Source: Brachybacterium sp042666875 | Lineage (GTDB): Bacteria > Actinomycetota > Actinomycetes > Actinomycetales > Dermabacteraceae | NCBI RefSeq assembly: GCF_042666875.1 | Contig: NZ_JBHTCX010000012.1 | Span: 186,001-250,000 of the forward strand | DNA: 64,000 nucleotides | Direction: 5' to 3' | In this document: piece after piece, positions 1 through 8,928 of the stretch | How the letters are laid out: each line of letters starts with the position of its first letter | Position numbering within the stretch: the stretch's first letter is position 1 | The notes under the pieces: generated by a model | The model's input: the letters and a program-made list of their open reading frames with translations, nothing else | Told to the model about the DNA's origin: nothing | Database searches by the model: none | Translations under genes and position numbers: made by a program

Positions 1-240
1 GGCGGTCTCGTCGACAAGGGCAACACCGTGATCGTCATCGAGCACAATCTCGATGTCATCAAGACCGCCGACCACGTCATCGATCTGGGCCCCGACGGCG
101 GCGCGGGCGGCGGCCGTATCGTCGCCACCGGCACCCCCGAACAGGTCGCCGCGGTCGAGGGCTCGTACACCGGCAACTTCCTCGCGCCCTTGCTGGCCTC
201 CGGCCGCTCGAACCGGGTCGGCGTGCCGGCCGGGGCCTGA
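1..240 (+). CDS. uvrA: UvrABC system protein A, C-terminal end (partial)
   Basis: This is the last 79 codons of the excinuclease ABC damage-recognition ATPase; the 5' part lies outside the window. The visible part covers the end of the second ABC ATPase domain. It contains the switch/H-loop region (VIVIEHNLDVIKTADHVIDL) and the following GPDGGAGGGRIVATGTPE segment, which is typical of UvrA C-termini. The frame is open from base 1 to a TGA at 238-240. uvrC follows after 6 bp, as in most actinobacteria, so the two repair genes are probably co-transcribed. UvrA with UvrB finds bulky lesions; UvrC then cuts. Confidence 0.95.
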   Translation, partial: GGLVDKGNTVIVIEHNLDVIKTADHVIDLGPDGGAGGGRIVATGTPEQVAAVEGSYTGNFLAPLLASGRSNRVGVPAGA

Positions 241-246
241 TCCGCC

Positions 247-2208
247 ATGGCCGACCCCGCCACCTACCGTCCCGCGACCGGGACCATCCCCACCCGGCCG
301 GGGGTCTACCGGTTCCGCGACGAGCACGGCCGCGTGATCTACGTCGGCAAGGCGAAGAACCTCCGCCAGCGGCTGTCGAACTACTTCCAGGACCTCGCGG
401 CCCTGCACGAGCGCACCCGGCGCATGGTCACCACCGCCGCCGGCGTGGAGTGGACAGTGGTCGGCACCGAGGTGGAGGCCCTCACCCTCGAGTACACGTG
501 GATCAAGGAGTTCGACCCGCGGTTCAACGTCAAGTTCCGTGACGACAAGTCCTACCCGTATCTCGTGCTGACCATGGGGGAGAAGGTGCCGCGGGTGCAC
601 ATCACCCGTCGTCCCCGCGCCAAGGGCGACCGCACCTTCGGTCCCTACCCCCAGGTCGGCGCGATCCGCGAGACCCTCGACCTGATGCTCCGGGTCTTCC
701 CCGTCCGCTCCTGCACGCCCGGCGTGTACCGACGGGCCGAGCGCTCCGGGCGGCCCTGCCTGCTCGGCTTCATCGGCAAGTGCTCCGCGCCCTGCGTCGG
801 GGACATCTCCCAGGACGAGCACCGCAAGCTCGCCGAGCAGTTCGCGGACTTCATGGCCGGCAACACCGCGACCTACACCCGCCGCATCGAGAAGCAGATG
901 CGCGAGGCCGCCGCGGCCATGGACTACGAGACCGCCGCCGGGCTGCGCGATGACCTCGAAGCGCTGAACAAGGTCATGGAGAAGAACTCGGTCGTCCTCT
1001 CCGACGCCACCGACGCCGATCTGATCGGCCTCGCGCAGGACGAGCTCGAGGCGTCCGTCCAGGTCTTCCATGTCCGCGGCGGCCGGATCCGCGGCCAGCG
1101 CGGCTGGACCGCGGAGATCCTCGACGCCTCCACCGCCGGCGACCTGATCGAGCGGGCCGTGACCACCCTGTACACCGAGGGCGCCGCGCCCAAGGAGGTG
1201 CTGGTCCCGGTCCAGCCCACGAACCGTGACCAGGTGCTCGAACTGATCGGCAAGCAGGTGGATCTGCGGATCCCCCAGCGGGGTGAGAAGAAGAACCTGC
1301 TGTCGACCGTCACCGAGAACGCGCAGGAGGCGCTGCGGCTGCATCGGCTCAAGCGCTCCGGCGACCTCACCGCCCGCACCAAGGCCCTCGAGGACCTCGG
1401 CGAAGCCCTCGACCTGGCCGAGCCGCCGCTGCGCATCGAATGCTTCGACATCTCCCATTCCCACGGCACCAACGTCGTCGGCTCCCAGGTCGTGTTCGAG
1501 GACGGGCTGCCCAAGAAGAGCGAGTACCGCCGCTACTCCGTCACCGGTGACGCGGCGCGGGATGACACCGCCTCGATGTACGACGTCATCTCCCGCCGAC
1601 TGAAGCACCACCTGAATCCGCCCGAGCAGACGGAGGAGGAGGCCCGCCGCTTCGCCTACCCGCCCTCGCTGATCCTCGTCGACGGCGGCCCGCCCCAGGT
1701 CGCTGCGGCCCAGCGCGCCTTCGACGACCTCGGCATCACCGACATCGCCCTGGCCGGCATCGCCAAGCGGCTGGAGGAGATCTGGCTGCCGGGCGACGAC
1801 TATCCCGTGATCCTGCCGCGCACCAGCGAGGCCCTGTTCCTGGTCCAGCGCCTGCGCGACGAGGCTCACCGCTTCGCCATCACCTATCACCGCTCCAAGC
1901 GCGGGCGCGCCATGCAGGCCAGCGCCCTGGACGGCATTGCGGGGCTGGGCCCTGCCCGGCGCCGTGCTCTGCTCGACCGCTTCGTGACCGTCTCGGCGAT
2001 CCGTCAGGCGTCCGAGGACGACCTCCAGCAGGTCGAGGGGATCGGTCCCGCGTTGGCCGCGCAGATCCTGGCCGCGCTACGATCCGACGAAGCGACGTCC
2101 ACCGGAGCCGAGACCGGGAGCGCTTCCGCCGGTGACGCGGAGGCCGGGGAGGATGGCACGATCGACGTCGCGGTGGACATGGCGACCGGCGAGATCCTGG
2201 AGCGCTGA
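247..2208 (+). CDS. uvrC: UvrABC system protein C (excinuclease subunit)
   Basis: The 653-residue nuclease makes the 3' and 5' incisions in nucleotide excision repair. An N-terminal GIY-YIG domain is visible (PGVYRF around residue 18, VIYVGKAKNLRQRL around residue 30). A UVR motif that contacts UvrB follows (MREAAAAMDYETAAGLRDDL, roughly 215-235), then the RNase H-like endonuclease domain with IECFDISHSHG and LILVDGGPPQ. The C-terminus has tandem helix-hairpin-helix motifs (GIAGLGPARR, VEGIGPALA) and an acidic tail. Length matches the family. It starts 6 bp after uvrA, and the rapZ gene follows after 41 bp. Confidence 0.97.
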   Translation: MADPATYRPATGTIPTRPGVYRFRDEHGRVIYVGKAKNLRQRLSNYFQDLAALHERTRRMVTTAAGVEWTVVGTEVEALTLEYTWIKEFDPRFNVKFRDDKSYPYLVLTMGEKVPRVHITRRPRAKGDRTFGPYPQVGAIRETLDLMLRVFPVRSCTPGVYRRAERSGRPCLLGFIGKCSAPCVGDISQDEHRKLAEQFADFMAGNTATYTRRIEKQMREAAAAMDYETAAGLRDDLEALNKVMEKNSVVLSDATDADLIGLAQDELEASVQVFHVRGGRIRGQRGWTAEILDASTAGDLIERAVTTLYTEGAAPKEVLVPVQPTNRDQVLELIGKQVDLRIPQRGEKKNLLSTVTENAQEALRLHRLKRSGDLTARTKALEDLGEALDLAEPPLRIECFDISHSHGTNVVGSQVVFEDGLPKKSEYRRYSVTGDAARDDTASMYDVISRRLKHHLNPPEQTEEEARRFAYPPSLILVDGGPPQVAAAQRAFDDLGITDIALAGIAKRLEEIWLPGDDYPVILPRTSEALFLVQRLRDEAHRFAITYHRSKRGRAMQASALDGIAGLGPARRRALLDRFVTVSAIRQASEDDLQQVEGIGPALAAQILAALRSDEATSTGAETGSASAGDAEAGEDGTIDVAVDMATGEILER

Positions 2209-2249
2209 TCCCCTCCGTCCCCAGCCCACGACCCCGGAAGGAATGCCTG

Positions 2250-3146
2250 GTGCACGACGAACCCCCGCTGGCCCCCCGCTCCGACACGATGGGCGACGTC
2301 GTCATCATCACCGGCCTGGCAGGTGCCGGCCGTGAGACCGCCGCCCACGCGCTCGAGGACATGGGCTGGTACGTCGTCTACAACATCGCGCCGCAGCTGA
2401 TCAGCACGCTGTACGAGCTGCGCGCCTCCGCCGTGGGCCGCGAGAACCGTTTCGCCGTCGTCGTCGACCCCCGCTCCGGTCCGTTCTTCAACGAGCTCTC
2501 CGACGTGGTCGCCCAGCTGCGACGGGCCGATCTCCGCCTGCGCCTGCTGTTCCTGACCGCCGACGAGTCCACCCTCGTGCGCCGCTTCGACTCGGTGCGC
2601 CGCCCCCACCCGCTGCAGGGCGAGGAGGGCGTGCTGGAGGGGATACGCCGCGAACGGGAGATGCTCGCCCCGTACCGCCGGATGGCGGACCTGGTCATCG
2701 ACACGTCTCCGTTGAACGTCCACGAGCTGACGATGAAGATGCGCAGCGTCTTCGGCACCAGTGACGAGCAGCGGCTGACCGTGACCATGCTGTCCTTCGG
2801 CTTCAAGTACGGCATCCCGCTGGAGGCGGACCACGTCAGCGACGTCCGCTTCATCCCCAACCCGTACTGGGTGCCCGAGCTGAAACCTCTGCGCGGGACC
2901 GACCAGGAGGTCGCGGACTTCGTCCTGGGGGATGCCAACGCCGCCGAGTTCGTCGACAGGTACCTCGAGATGATCATTCCCGTGCTGCGCGGCTACAGCG
3001 TCGAGAACAAGCACTTCACCACCTTGGCCATCGGGTGCACCGGCGGCAAGCATCGCTCGGTCGCCATCGCCGACCGGATCGGCGACTCGCTGCGCGGAGC
3101 CGGCCACGCCGTGCGCATCCGCCACCGTGATCTGGGGCGGGAATGA
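2250..3146 (+). CDS. rapZ: RapZ-family nucleotide-binding protein
   Basis: The 298-residue protein belongs to the RapZ/YvcJ family (RNase adaptor or nucleotide-binding protein). The C-terminal domain is intact: FGFKYGIP, DVRFIPNPYWVPELKPLRG and the phosphate-binding GCTGGKHRS near residues 262-270, ending RHRDLGRE. The N-terminal P-loop is unusual: residues 22-30 read GLAGAGRET, where the family normally has GLSGAGRST or GRGT, and residue 44 is Tyr where the family has the Asp of DNLPP. The GTG start follows a GGAAGG ribosome site. The stop overlaps yvcK by 4 bp. rapZ-yvcK-whiA is a conserved Gram-positive trio. Confidence 0.93.
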   Translation: MHDEPPLAPRSDTMGDVVIITGLAGAGRETAAHALEDMGWYVVYNIAPQLISTLYELRASAVGRENRFAVVVDPRSGPFFNELSDVVAQLRRADLRLRLLFLTADESTLVRRFDSVRRPHPLQGEEGVLEGIRREREMLAPYRRMADLVIDTSPLNVHELTMKMRSVFGTSDEQRLTVTMLSFGFKYGIPLEADHVSDVRFIPNPYWVPELKPLRGTDQEVADFVLGDANAAEFVDRYLEMIIPVLRGYSVENKHFTTLAIGCTGGKHRSVAIADRIGDSLRGAGHAVRIRHRDLGRE

Positions 3147-4255
3147 GCATCGCCGCCCGCTCCGGGCGCCGCCATCTGCGCGGCGCCGACCGTTCCGGCA
3201 GAGCCCGGCGCGGACGCATCGGAGACCCCCAGCGGCCTCTGCGCGTCGTCGCCCTCGGCGGCGGGCACGGCCTGGCCGCGAACCTGCGGGCGCTGCGCCT
3301 GCTGACCGACGACATCACGGCCGTGGTCACCGTCGCCGACAACGGCGGCTCCTCCGGCAGGATCCGCACCGAGATGCCCGTGCTGCCTCCGGGCGACCTG
3401 CGGATGGCGCTGGCCGCCCTGTGCGAGGACTCCGACTGGGGTTCGATCTGGGGTGACGTCATCCAGCACCGGTTCGCCACCGACGGCGAGCTCGACGGCC
3501 ATTCGCTCGGCAACCTGCTGATCGTGGCGCTGTGGCAGATCCTCGACGACCCGGTCGAAGGGCTCGACCAGATGGCCGAGCTGCTCGGCGCGCGGGGGCG
3601 GGTCCTGCCGATGGCGCTGGAGCCCCTGGACATCGAGGCCGACGTGCGGTCCGCGGACGGGCAGCTGCGCACCGTCGCCGGCCAGTGGCAGGTCGCGACC
3701 GCCGACGGACGGGTCGAGGGCCTGCGGCTGACGCCGCCGCGGCCGCAGGTGGCGGAGGACGTGATCGAGGCGCTGGGCCGGGCCGACTGGATCATCGTCG
3801 GCCCGGGATCCTGGTACACCTCGGTGCTGCCGCACCTGATGATCCCGGAGATCGCCGAGGCCATCCGCAGCAGCCCGGCGCGACGGTGCATCACCACGAA
3901 CCTGTCGGTGGGCGCACAGGAGGCCGAGGGCATGACGAGCCTGGACCTGCTGGACGTGCTGCTCGAGCACGCCGACGGGACCCGGTTCGACGCCCTGGTC
4001 GCCGACCCCACCGCCCTCGGGGACGCGCTCGCGCTGGCCCAGTCCGCCGAGTCGCGTGGGATCCGCGCGCTGCTGCGCCAGGTCAGCGTCGGCGACGGCC
4101 TCCCGCATCACGACCCGGTGCGCCTGGCCGCGGCCTACCGCGATCTGTTCGACGACGCCTACGGTGACGTCGAGCCGGCCCGGTCCGAGAACCACGGCGC
4201 GGCCGGAGCCGACGCCGAATCCAGCGAGGAGGACCTGCATGGCACTGACCGGTGA
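3143..4255 (+). CDS. yvcK: YvcK/CofD-like gluconeogenesis factor
   Basis: The 370-residue protein is of the YvcK family (CofD-like fold, UDP-sugar binding), linked in Bacillus and mycobacteria to cell-wall precursor allocation and growth on gluconeogenic carbon. Visible family motifs are VVALGGGHGLAANLRALR, TVADNGGSSGRIR, PPGDLRMALAAL, GHSLGNLLIVALW and the C-terminal IIVGPGSWYTSVLPHL. The first 30 residues are a basic, low-complexity extension. It starts inside the rapZ stop (ATGA) and overlaps whiA by 17 bp, so the three genes are translationally coupled. Confidence 0.95.
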   Translation: MSIAARSGRRHLRGADRSGRARRGRIGDPQRPLRVVALGGGHGLAANLRALRLLTDDITAVVTVADNGGSSGRIRTEMPVLPPGDLRMALAALCEDSDWGSIWGDVIQHRFATDGELDGHSLGNLLIVALWQILDDPVEGLDQMAELLGARGRVLPMALEPLDIEADVRSADGQLRTVAGQWQVATADGRVEGLRLTPPRPQVAEDVIEALGRADWIIVGPGSWYTSVLPHLMIPEIAEAIRSSPARRCITTNLSVGAQEAEGMTSLDLLDVLLEHADGTRFDALVADPTALGDALALAQSAESRGIRALLRQVSVGDGLPHHDPVRLAAAYRDLFDDAYGDVEPARSENHGAAGADAESSEEDLHGTDR

Positions 4256-5237
4256 TGCCAAGGAGGAGCTGAGCCGCCTCGAGGTGACCCGCCCCTCGGC
4301 ACGGAAGGCCGAGGCGGCCGCGATGCTGCGCTTCGCCGGCGGACTGCACATGGTCGCCGGGCGCGTCGTGGTCGAGGCGGAGCTGGACTCCGCCTCGGTC
4401 GCGCGGCGGTTGCACGCCATCATCTCCGACATGTACGGCCACCGCGCCGAGCTCGCGGTGCTCGCCCCGTCGGGGATACGCCGCACCAGCCGCTACGTGG
4501 TGCGGGTCGACCGCGAAGGCGGCATGCTCGCCCGGCAGGCGGGTCTGCTCGACGGCCGCGGCCGTCCCGTGCGTGGGATGCCGCCGTTCGTGGTGGGAGG
4601 CGCCACCGTCGACGCCGAGGCCGCGTGGCGCGGCGCGTTCCTGGCGCGCGGCACCCTGACCGAACCGGGCCGCTCCGCCGCCCTCGAGCTCTCCTGCCCG
4701 GGCCCGGAGGTGGCGCTGGCGATGGTCGGTGCGGCCCGTCGCCTCGGCGTGGCCTCGAAGGCCCGCGAAGCCCGTGGCGCGGATCGCGTCGTCCTGCGCG
4801 ACGGCGAGGCCATCTCCGCGCTGCTGAGCCACATGGGCGCCCGCCAGACCGTGCTGAGCTGGGAGGACCGCCGGACCACCCGCGAGGTCAAGGCGACCGC
4901 GCATCGGCTGGCCAACTTCGATGACGCCAATCTGCGGCGCTCGGCGCGGGCCGCCGTGGCCGCCGGTCAGCGCGTCCAGCGCGCGCTGGAGATCCTGGGG
5001 GACGAGGTGCCGGAGCACCTGCAGGCCGCCGGGCGCCTGCGCCTGGAGAACCGGCAGGCGAGTCTCGAGGAGCTCGGTCGCCTGGCCGATCCGCCGCTCA
5101 CGAAGGACGCCGTGGCCGGTCGGATCCGGCGTCTGCTGGCGATGGCGGACAAGCGCGCCGAGGAGCTGGGACTGCCCGGGACGGAGGACGGAGTGGACGA
5201 GGAGCGGTTGCCCCCGTCGCCCGACCCGGGGCATTGA
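4239..5237 (+). CDS. whiA: WhiA sporulation/cell-division regulator
   Basis: The 332-residue DNA-binding protein is homologous to WhiA, a transcriptional activator of cell-division genes in Streptomyces. It has the family N-terminus (ALTGDAKEELSRLEVTRP), a degenerate LAGLIDADG homing-endonuclease-like domain without nuclease residues, and a C-terminal helix-turn-helix (RQASLEELGRLADPPLTKDA). I chose the ATG at 4239 because it matches the family N-terminus and follows GCGAGGAGG. The frame is open further upstream, but that stretch only shadows yvcK. The tail after residue 315 is acidic and Pro-rich. Confidence 0.95.
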   Translation: MALTGDAKEELSRLEVTRPSARKAEAAAMLRFAGGLHMVAGRVVVEAELDSASVARRLHAIISDMYGHRAELAVLAPSGIRRTSRYVVRVDREGGMLARQAGLLDGRGRPVRGMPPFVVGGATVDAEAAWRGAFLARGTLTEPGRSAALELSCPGPEVALAMVGAARRLGVASKAREARGADRVVLRDGEAISALLSHMGARQTVLSWEDRRTTREVKATAHRLANFDDANLRRSARAAVAAGQRVQRALEILGDEVPEHLQAAGRLRLENRQASLEELGRLADPPLTKDAVAGRIRRLLAMADKRAEELGLPGTEDGVDEERLPPSPDPGH

Positions 5238-5243
5238 TACGAT
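5238..5243 (+). promoter_or_regulatory. Candidate -10 element of the gap promoter
   Basis: TGATACGAT straddles the whiA stop and reads as an extended -10 (TGn plus TACGAT). A transcript from here would have a leader of about 95 nt before gap. No clear -35 is visible. This is pattern matching only; a second AT-richer stretch (CCATATTTCG, about 5305-5314) is an alternative. Confidence 0.35.
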
Positions 5244-5342
5244 CATCCCGGTCGTCGGTCACAGCCGGCGCCGTCCGAGCGTACGAGGGCGTGCGCGCCA
5301 CTGTCCATATTTCGCAGATCCCCTGTGAATCTAGGAGGAACC

Positions 5343-6347
5343 GTGACCATTAAGGTCGGAATCAACGGGTTCGGTCGTATCGGGCGCAATTACCTGCGCG
5401 CCGCGCTCGAGCAGAAGGCAGACATCCAGATCGTCGGCGTCAACGACCTGACGGACAACGCCACGCTCGCCAACCTCATCAAGTACGACTCGATCGGTGG
5501 CGTCCTGCCCTACGAGGTCTCCCACGACGAGAACTCCATCACCGTCGGCGAGAACACCTTCCGCGCCTTCGCCGAGCGCGATCCCAAGAACATCCCGTGG
5601 GGAGAGATCGGCGCCGACGTCGTCATCGAATCCACGGGCATCTTCACCGACGCCGAGAAGGCCAAGGCCCACATCGAGGCCGGCGCCAAGAAGGTCATCA
5701 TCTCCGCTCCGGCGAAGAACGAGGACGCGACCTTCGTCATCGGTGTGAACGAGGGTGACTACGACCCCGAGACCCAGCACATCGTCTCCAACGCGTCCTG
5801 CACCACCAACAGCCTCGCTCCCGTGGCCAAGGTGCTGAACGACGAGTTCGGGATCGTCAAGGGCCTGATGACCACGATCCACGCCTACACCTCCGACCAG
5901 GTGCTGCAGGACGGCCCCCACAAGGATCCGCGCCGTGCGCGGGCCGCCGCCCTGAACATCGTCCCGACCACCACCGGTGCGGCCAAGGCCGTGGCGCTGG
6001 TGCTCCCGGAGCTCAAGGGCAAGCTCGACGGCTACTCGCTGCGTGTGCCGGTCCCCACCGGCTCGATCACGGACCTCACCTTCGAGGCGTCCCGCGAGAT
6101 CACCGCCGAGGAGGTCAACGCCGCGGTGAAGAAGGCTGCCGAGGGTCCCCTCAAGGGCGTCCTGCGCTACACCGAGGACCCGATCGTCTCCAAGGACATC
6201 GAGGGTGACCCGCACTCCTCGATCTTCGACGCGCAGCTGACCAAGGTCATCGGCAACCAGGTGAAGGTCTTCACCTGGTACGACAACGAGTGGGGCTTCT
6301 CGAACCGCCTCGTCGAGCTCTCGCAGCTCGTGGGCAAGTCCCTCTGA
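5343..6347 (+). CDS. gap: Glyceraldehyde-3-phosphate dehydrogenase
   Basis: The 334-residue glycolytic enzyme oxidises glyceraldehyde 3-phosphate to 1,3-bisphosphoglycerate with NAD. The Rossmann motif KVGINGFGRIGRN opens the protein, and the catalytic cysteine is Cys153 in SNASCTTN. ASCTTNSLAPV and the C-terminal WYDNEWGFSNRLVEL are class I GAPDH signatures. A GTG six codons upstream is in frame, but the GTG at 5343 is preceded by an excellent TAGGAGGAA site at the right distance. This is the first gene of the gap-pgk-tpiA unit. Confidence 0.98.
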   Translation: MTIKVGINGFGRIGRNYLRAALEQKADIQIVGVNDLTDNATLANLIKYDSIGGVLPYEVSHDENSITVGENTFRAFAERDPKNIPWGEIGADVVIESTGIFTDAEKAKAHIEAGAKKVIISAPAKNEDATFVIGVNEGDYDPETQHIVSNASCTTNSLAPVAKVLNDEFGIVKGLMTTIHAYTSDQVLQDGPHKDPRRARAAALNIVPTTTGAAKAVALVLPELKGKLDGYSLRVPVPTGSITDLTFEASREITAEEVNAAVKKAAEGPLKGVLRYTEDPIVSKDIEGDPHSSIFDAQLTKVIGNQVKVFTWYDNEWGFSNRLVELSQLVGKSL

Positions 6348-6385
6348 TCCACCCGTCGTCCCCGGACGACCAAGGACCCGCCCCG

Positions 6386-6430
6386 GAGCCCGCCGGTCAC
6401 CACCCCGAGGGGTCGGTGTCCGGCGGGCTC
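6386..6430 (+). terminator. Large GC hairpin between gap and pgk
   Basis: An 11-bp perfect stem (GAGCCCGCCGG at 6386-6396 with CCGGCGGGCTC at 6420-6430) is extended inward by further pairs (CACC/GGTG, CCC/GGG), leaving a 3-nt loop. No T-tract follows. It could be an attenuator or an mRNA-stability element that keeps gap message above pgk-tpiA. Confidence 0.6.
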
Positions 6431-6480
6431 CGCTCGTCCCGCTCGCGCCGCCACGGCCACGAACAGAAGGAACCACCACA

Positions 6481-7683
6481 GTGCTGAAGACCATCGACTC
6501 GCTCGGAGAGCTGCGCGGCAAGCGCGTGCTCGTGCGAGCAGACCTCAACGTCCCGCTGGACGGCACCACCATCACCGACGACGGCCGCATCCGCGCCGCG
6601 CTGCCCACCCTGACCCGGCTCAGCGAGGCCGGCGCGCGCGTCGTGGTCATCTCCCACCTCGGCCGCCCCAAGGGCGAGCCGGAGGACAAGTACTCCCTGA
6701 AGCCCGTCGTCGGCCGCCTCGGCGAGCTGATCGGCCAGGACGTCGCCTTCGCCACCGACACCATCGGCGATTCCGCACGTGAGGTCGTCGGCGGCCTGCA
6801 GGACGGCCAGGTCGCCGTGCTGGAGAACCTGCGCTTCAACCCGGGCGAGACCGCGAAGGCCGATGGCGAGCGCCACGTCTTCGCGCAGGCCCTGGCCTCT
6901 CTCGGCGACGCGTTCGTCTCCGACGGGTTCGGCGTCGTCCACCGCAAGCAGGCCTCCGTCTACGAGCTGGCGACCCTGCTGCCCTCGGCCGCGGGCCAGC
7001 TCGTTCTCGGGGAGGTCGAATCCCTGCGCAAGGTGACCGACGACCCCGAGCGCCCCTTCGTCGTCGTGCTCGGCGGGGCGAAGGTCGCCGACAAGCTCGG
7101 TGTCATCGACACCCTGCTCGGCAAGGCCGACCGCATCCTGATCGGCGGCGGCATGGCCTACACCTTCCAGAAGGCCAAGGGTCTCGAGGTGGGCCAGTCG
7201 CTGCTGGACGAGAGCAAGCTCGACGTGGTGCGCGAGTACATGCGGCGCGCCGAGGACCAGGGCGTGGAGCTCGTCCTGCCCGTCGACACGGTGGTGGCCC
7301 CCGAGTTCTCGGCCGATGCCCCCGCGACCGTGGTGCCGGTCGACCAGATCCCCTCGGACCAGGAGGGCATGGACATCGGCCCGGAGACGGCGAAGCTGTT
7401 CGGACAGAAGATCTCCGACGCGGCGACCGTGTTCTGGAACGGCCCCATGGGTGTGTTCGAGTTCGAGGCGTTCGCGGCCGGTACCAAGGCCGTCGCCGAG
7501 CATCTCGCGACCGCCGAGGGATACACCGTGGTCGGTGGGGGAGACTCCGCCTCCGCGGTCCGCAATCTCGGATTCGACGAATCCCGTTTCTCGCACATCT
7601 CCACCGGCGGCGGCGCGAGCCTCGAACTCATCGAGGGCCAGGAACTGCCGGGAATCTCGATCCTCGAGGAGGGCACCAAGTGA
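6481..7683 (+). CDS. pgk: Phosphoglycerate kinase
   Basis: The 400-residue enzyme makes ATP and 3-phosphoglycerate from 1,3-bisphosphoglycerate. Family motifs are KRVLVRADLNVPLDG at the N-terminus, the substrate-binding HLGRPKG, ENLRFNPGE, and the C-terminal nucleotide-binding FWNGPMGVFE and GGGDSASAV. The GTG start follows an AGAAGGA site at normal spacing. The stop codon overlaps the tpiA GTG start by 4 bp, giving translational coupling. Confidence 0.98.
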   Translation: MLKTIDSLGELRGKRVLVRADLNVPLDGTTITDDGRIRAALPTLTRLSEAGARVVVISHLGRPKGEPEDKYSLKPVVGRLGELIGQDVAFATDTIGDSAREVVGGLQDGQVAVLENLRFNPGETAKADGERHVFAQALASLGDAFVSDGFGVVHRKQASVYELATLLPSAAGQLVLGEVESLRKVTDDPERPFVVVLGGAKVADKLGVIDTLLGKADRILIGGGMAYTFQKAKGLEVGQSLLDESKLDVVREYMRRAEDQGVELVLPVDTVVAPEFSADAPATVVPVDQIPSDQEGMDIGPETAKLFGQKISDAATVFWNGPMGVFEFEAFAAGTKAVAEHLATAEGYTVVGGGDSASAVRNLGFDESRFSHISTGGGASLELIEGQELPGISILEEGTK

Positions 7684-8459
7684 GCACCCGTACCCCGCTG
7701 ATGGCGGGCAACTGGAAGATGAACCTGGACTGGAAGCAGGCGCTGGCCCTGGTCGAGGACCTCGGTGATCAGCTCAAGGGCATCGACACCGACGCGGTCG
7801 AGACCGTCGTGCTGCCGCCCTTCGTCGACATCCGCACCGTCCAGACCGCGGTCGACGCCGGGAAGCTCCCCCTCGCCTACGGCGCACAGGACCTCTCCGA
7901 GCACGAGTCCGGTGCCTACACCGGCGAGGTCTCCGGGCCCATGCTGAAGGCACTGGGCTGCAGCTACGTGGCCGTCGGCCACTCCGAGCGCCGCCAGCAC
8001 CACGGTGAGGACGAGAAGGTCACCAATGCCAAGGTGAAGGCCGCCTTCGCCGCCGGACTGACCCCGATCCTGTGCGTCGGCGAGCCGCTCGAGGAGCGCC
8101 AGGCCGGCAAGCACGTCGAGTACACCCTCGCCCAGGTCGAGGGCGGCATCGACGGCCTGACCGCCGACCAGGCCCGGCAGATCGTCATCGCCTACGAGCC
8201 CGTGTGGGCCATCGGCACCGGCGAGGTCGCCACCCCGGACGACGCGCAGGAGGTGTGCGCCGCGATCCGCGAGGCGCTGCGCCGCCTGCAGGGCGACGAG
8301 GTCGCCGAGGCCGTCCGCGTGCTGTACGGCGGCAGCGTCAAGTCCTCCAACGTCGTCGAGCTGATGGGCAAGGAGGACGTCGACGGCGCTCTCGTCGGCG
8401 GCGCCTCGCTCAAGGCCGAGGAGTTCGCCAAGATCGCCGGCTACAACGCCGGAGTCTGA
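7680..8459 (+). CDS. tpiA: Triosephosphate isomerase
   Basis: The 259-residue TIM barrel interconverts dihydroxyacetone phosphate and glyceraldehyde 3-phosphate. The N-terminal AGNWKMNLDW carries the active-site Asn and Lys. His101 lies in VAVGHSERR and the catalytic base Glu173 in AYEPVWAIGTG. The C-terminal LYGGSVKSSN and GALVGGASL bind the phosphate. Length is normal. It overlaps pgk by GTGA, and a strong terminator follows. Confidence 0.98.
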   Translation: MSTRTPLMAGNWKMNLDWKQALALVEDLGDQLKGIDTDAVETVVLPPFVDIRTVQTAVDAGKLPLAYGAQDLSEHESGAYTGEVSGPMLKALGCSYVAVGHSERRQHHGEDEKVTNAKVKAAFAAGLTPILCVGEPLEERQAGKHVEYTLAQVEGGIDGLTADQARQIVIAYEPVWAIGTGEVATPDDAQEVCAAIREALRRLQGDEVAEAVRVLYGGSVKSSNVVELMGKEDVDGALVGGASLKAEEFAKIAGYNAGV

Positions 8460-8481
8460 GCGAGCGAGACTGGCACCACGC

Positions 8482-8508
8482 GGGCCGGGCCTTCGAGAGG
8501 CCCGGCCC
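8482..8508 (+). terminator. Rho-independent-type hairpin after tpiA
   Basis: A perfect 10-bp stem (GGGCCGGGCC and GGCCCGGCCC) closes a 7-nt loop 23 bp after the tpiA stop; one further C-G pair extends it. There is no T-run, as is usual in high-GC actinobacteria. Confidence 0.7.
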
Positions 8509-8514
8509 GTGCCG

Positions 8515-8520
8515 TATGCT
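8515..8520 (+). promoter_or_regulatory. Candidate -10 element for secG
   Basis: TATGCT lies directly after the tpiA terminator and 40 bp before the secG start, consistent with an independent secG promoter. There is no convincing -35, since the upstream bases belong to the hairpin. Confidence 0.4.
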
Positions 8521-8559
8521 GGATCGGTCCTCCTGTCTCCGTGGAAGGTATCGCCCCTC

Positions 8560-8808
8560 GTGGATCTGCCCCTGCTGAAGCTCATCCTTCAGATCCTGCT
8601 GGCCGTCACCAGTCTGCTGGCCATCATGCTCGTCCTCCTGCACAAGGGGCGCGGCGGCGGCCTCTCCGACATGTTCGGCGGCGGTGTGTCGTCCTCGGCC
8701 AGCGCCTCCGGTGTCGCCGAGCGCAACCTGAACCGGCTCACCGTCACCGTCGCGGTGGTGTGGGGCCTGTGCTGCGTCGCCCTCGGCATCCTGGAACGCA
8801 TGCTCTGA
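8560..8808 (+). CDS. secG: Preprotein translocase subunit SecG
   Basis: This small (82-residue) membrane subunit of the SecYEG channel has two transmembrane segments: LLKLILQILLAVTSLLAIML at the N-terminus and LTVTVAVVWGLCCVALGIL at the C-terminus. Between them is the family's conserved loop HKGRGGGLSDMFGGG. I chose the GTG at 8560, which follows GAAGGTA at good spacing. An in-frame ATG at 8509 would add 17 residues with no family match and would fall inside the terminator and promoter region. A tpiA-secG order is common in actinobacteria. Confidence 0.92.
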   Translation: MDLPLLKLILQILLAVTSLLAIMLVLLHKGRGGGLSDMFGGGVSSSASASGVAERNLNRLTVTVAVVWGLCCVALGILERML

Positions 8809-8839
8809 ACGTGCTGCGCGCACATTCCTGAACTCTCCG

Positions 8840-8874
8840 AGAGGGCCGGTCACCGCTACGGTGATCGGCCCTCT
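8840..8874 (+). terminator. Terminator hairpin after secG (copy 1)
   Basis: AGAGGGCCGGTCACC (8840-8854) pairs with GGTGATCGGCCCTCT (8860-8874) over 15 bp with one G-U wobble and a 5-nt loop. CTTGCTC follows. It shares its entire left arm with the hairpin 88 bp downstream. Confidence 0.8.
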
Positions 8875-8928
8875 TGCTCGTCGCGTGCGTCCGGCCTCGT
8901 GGAGGGGCCGTGGGTCCGAGATTGCAGA

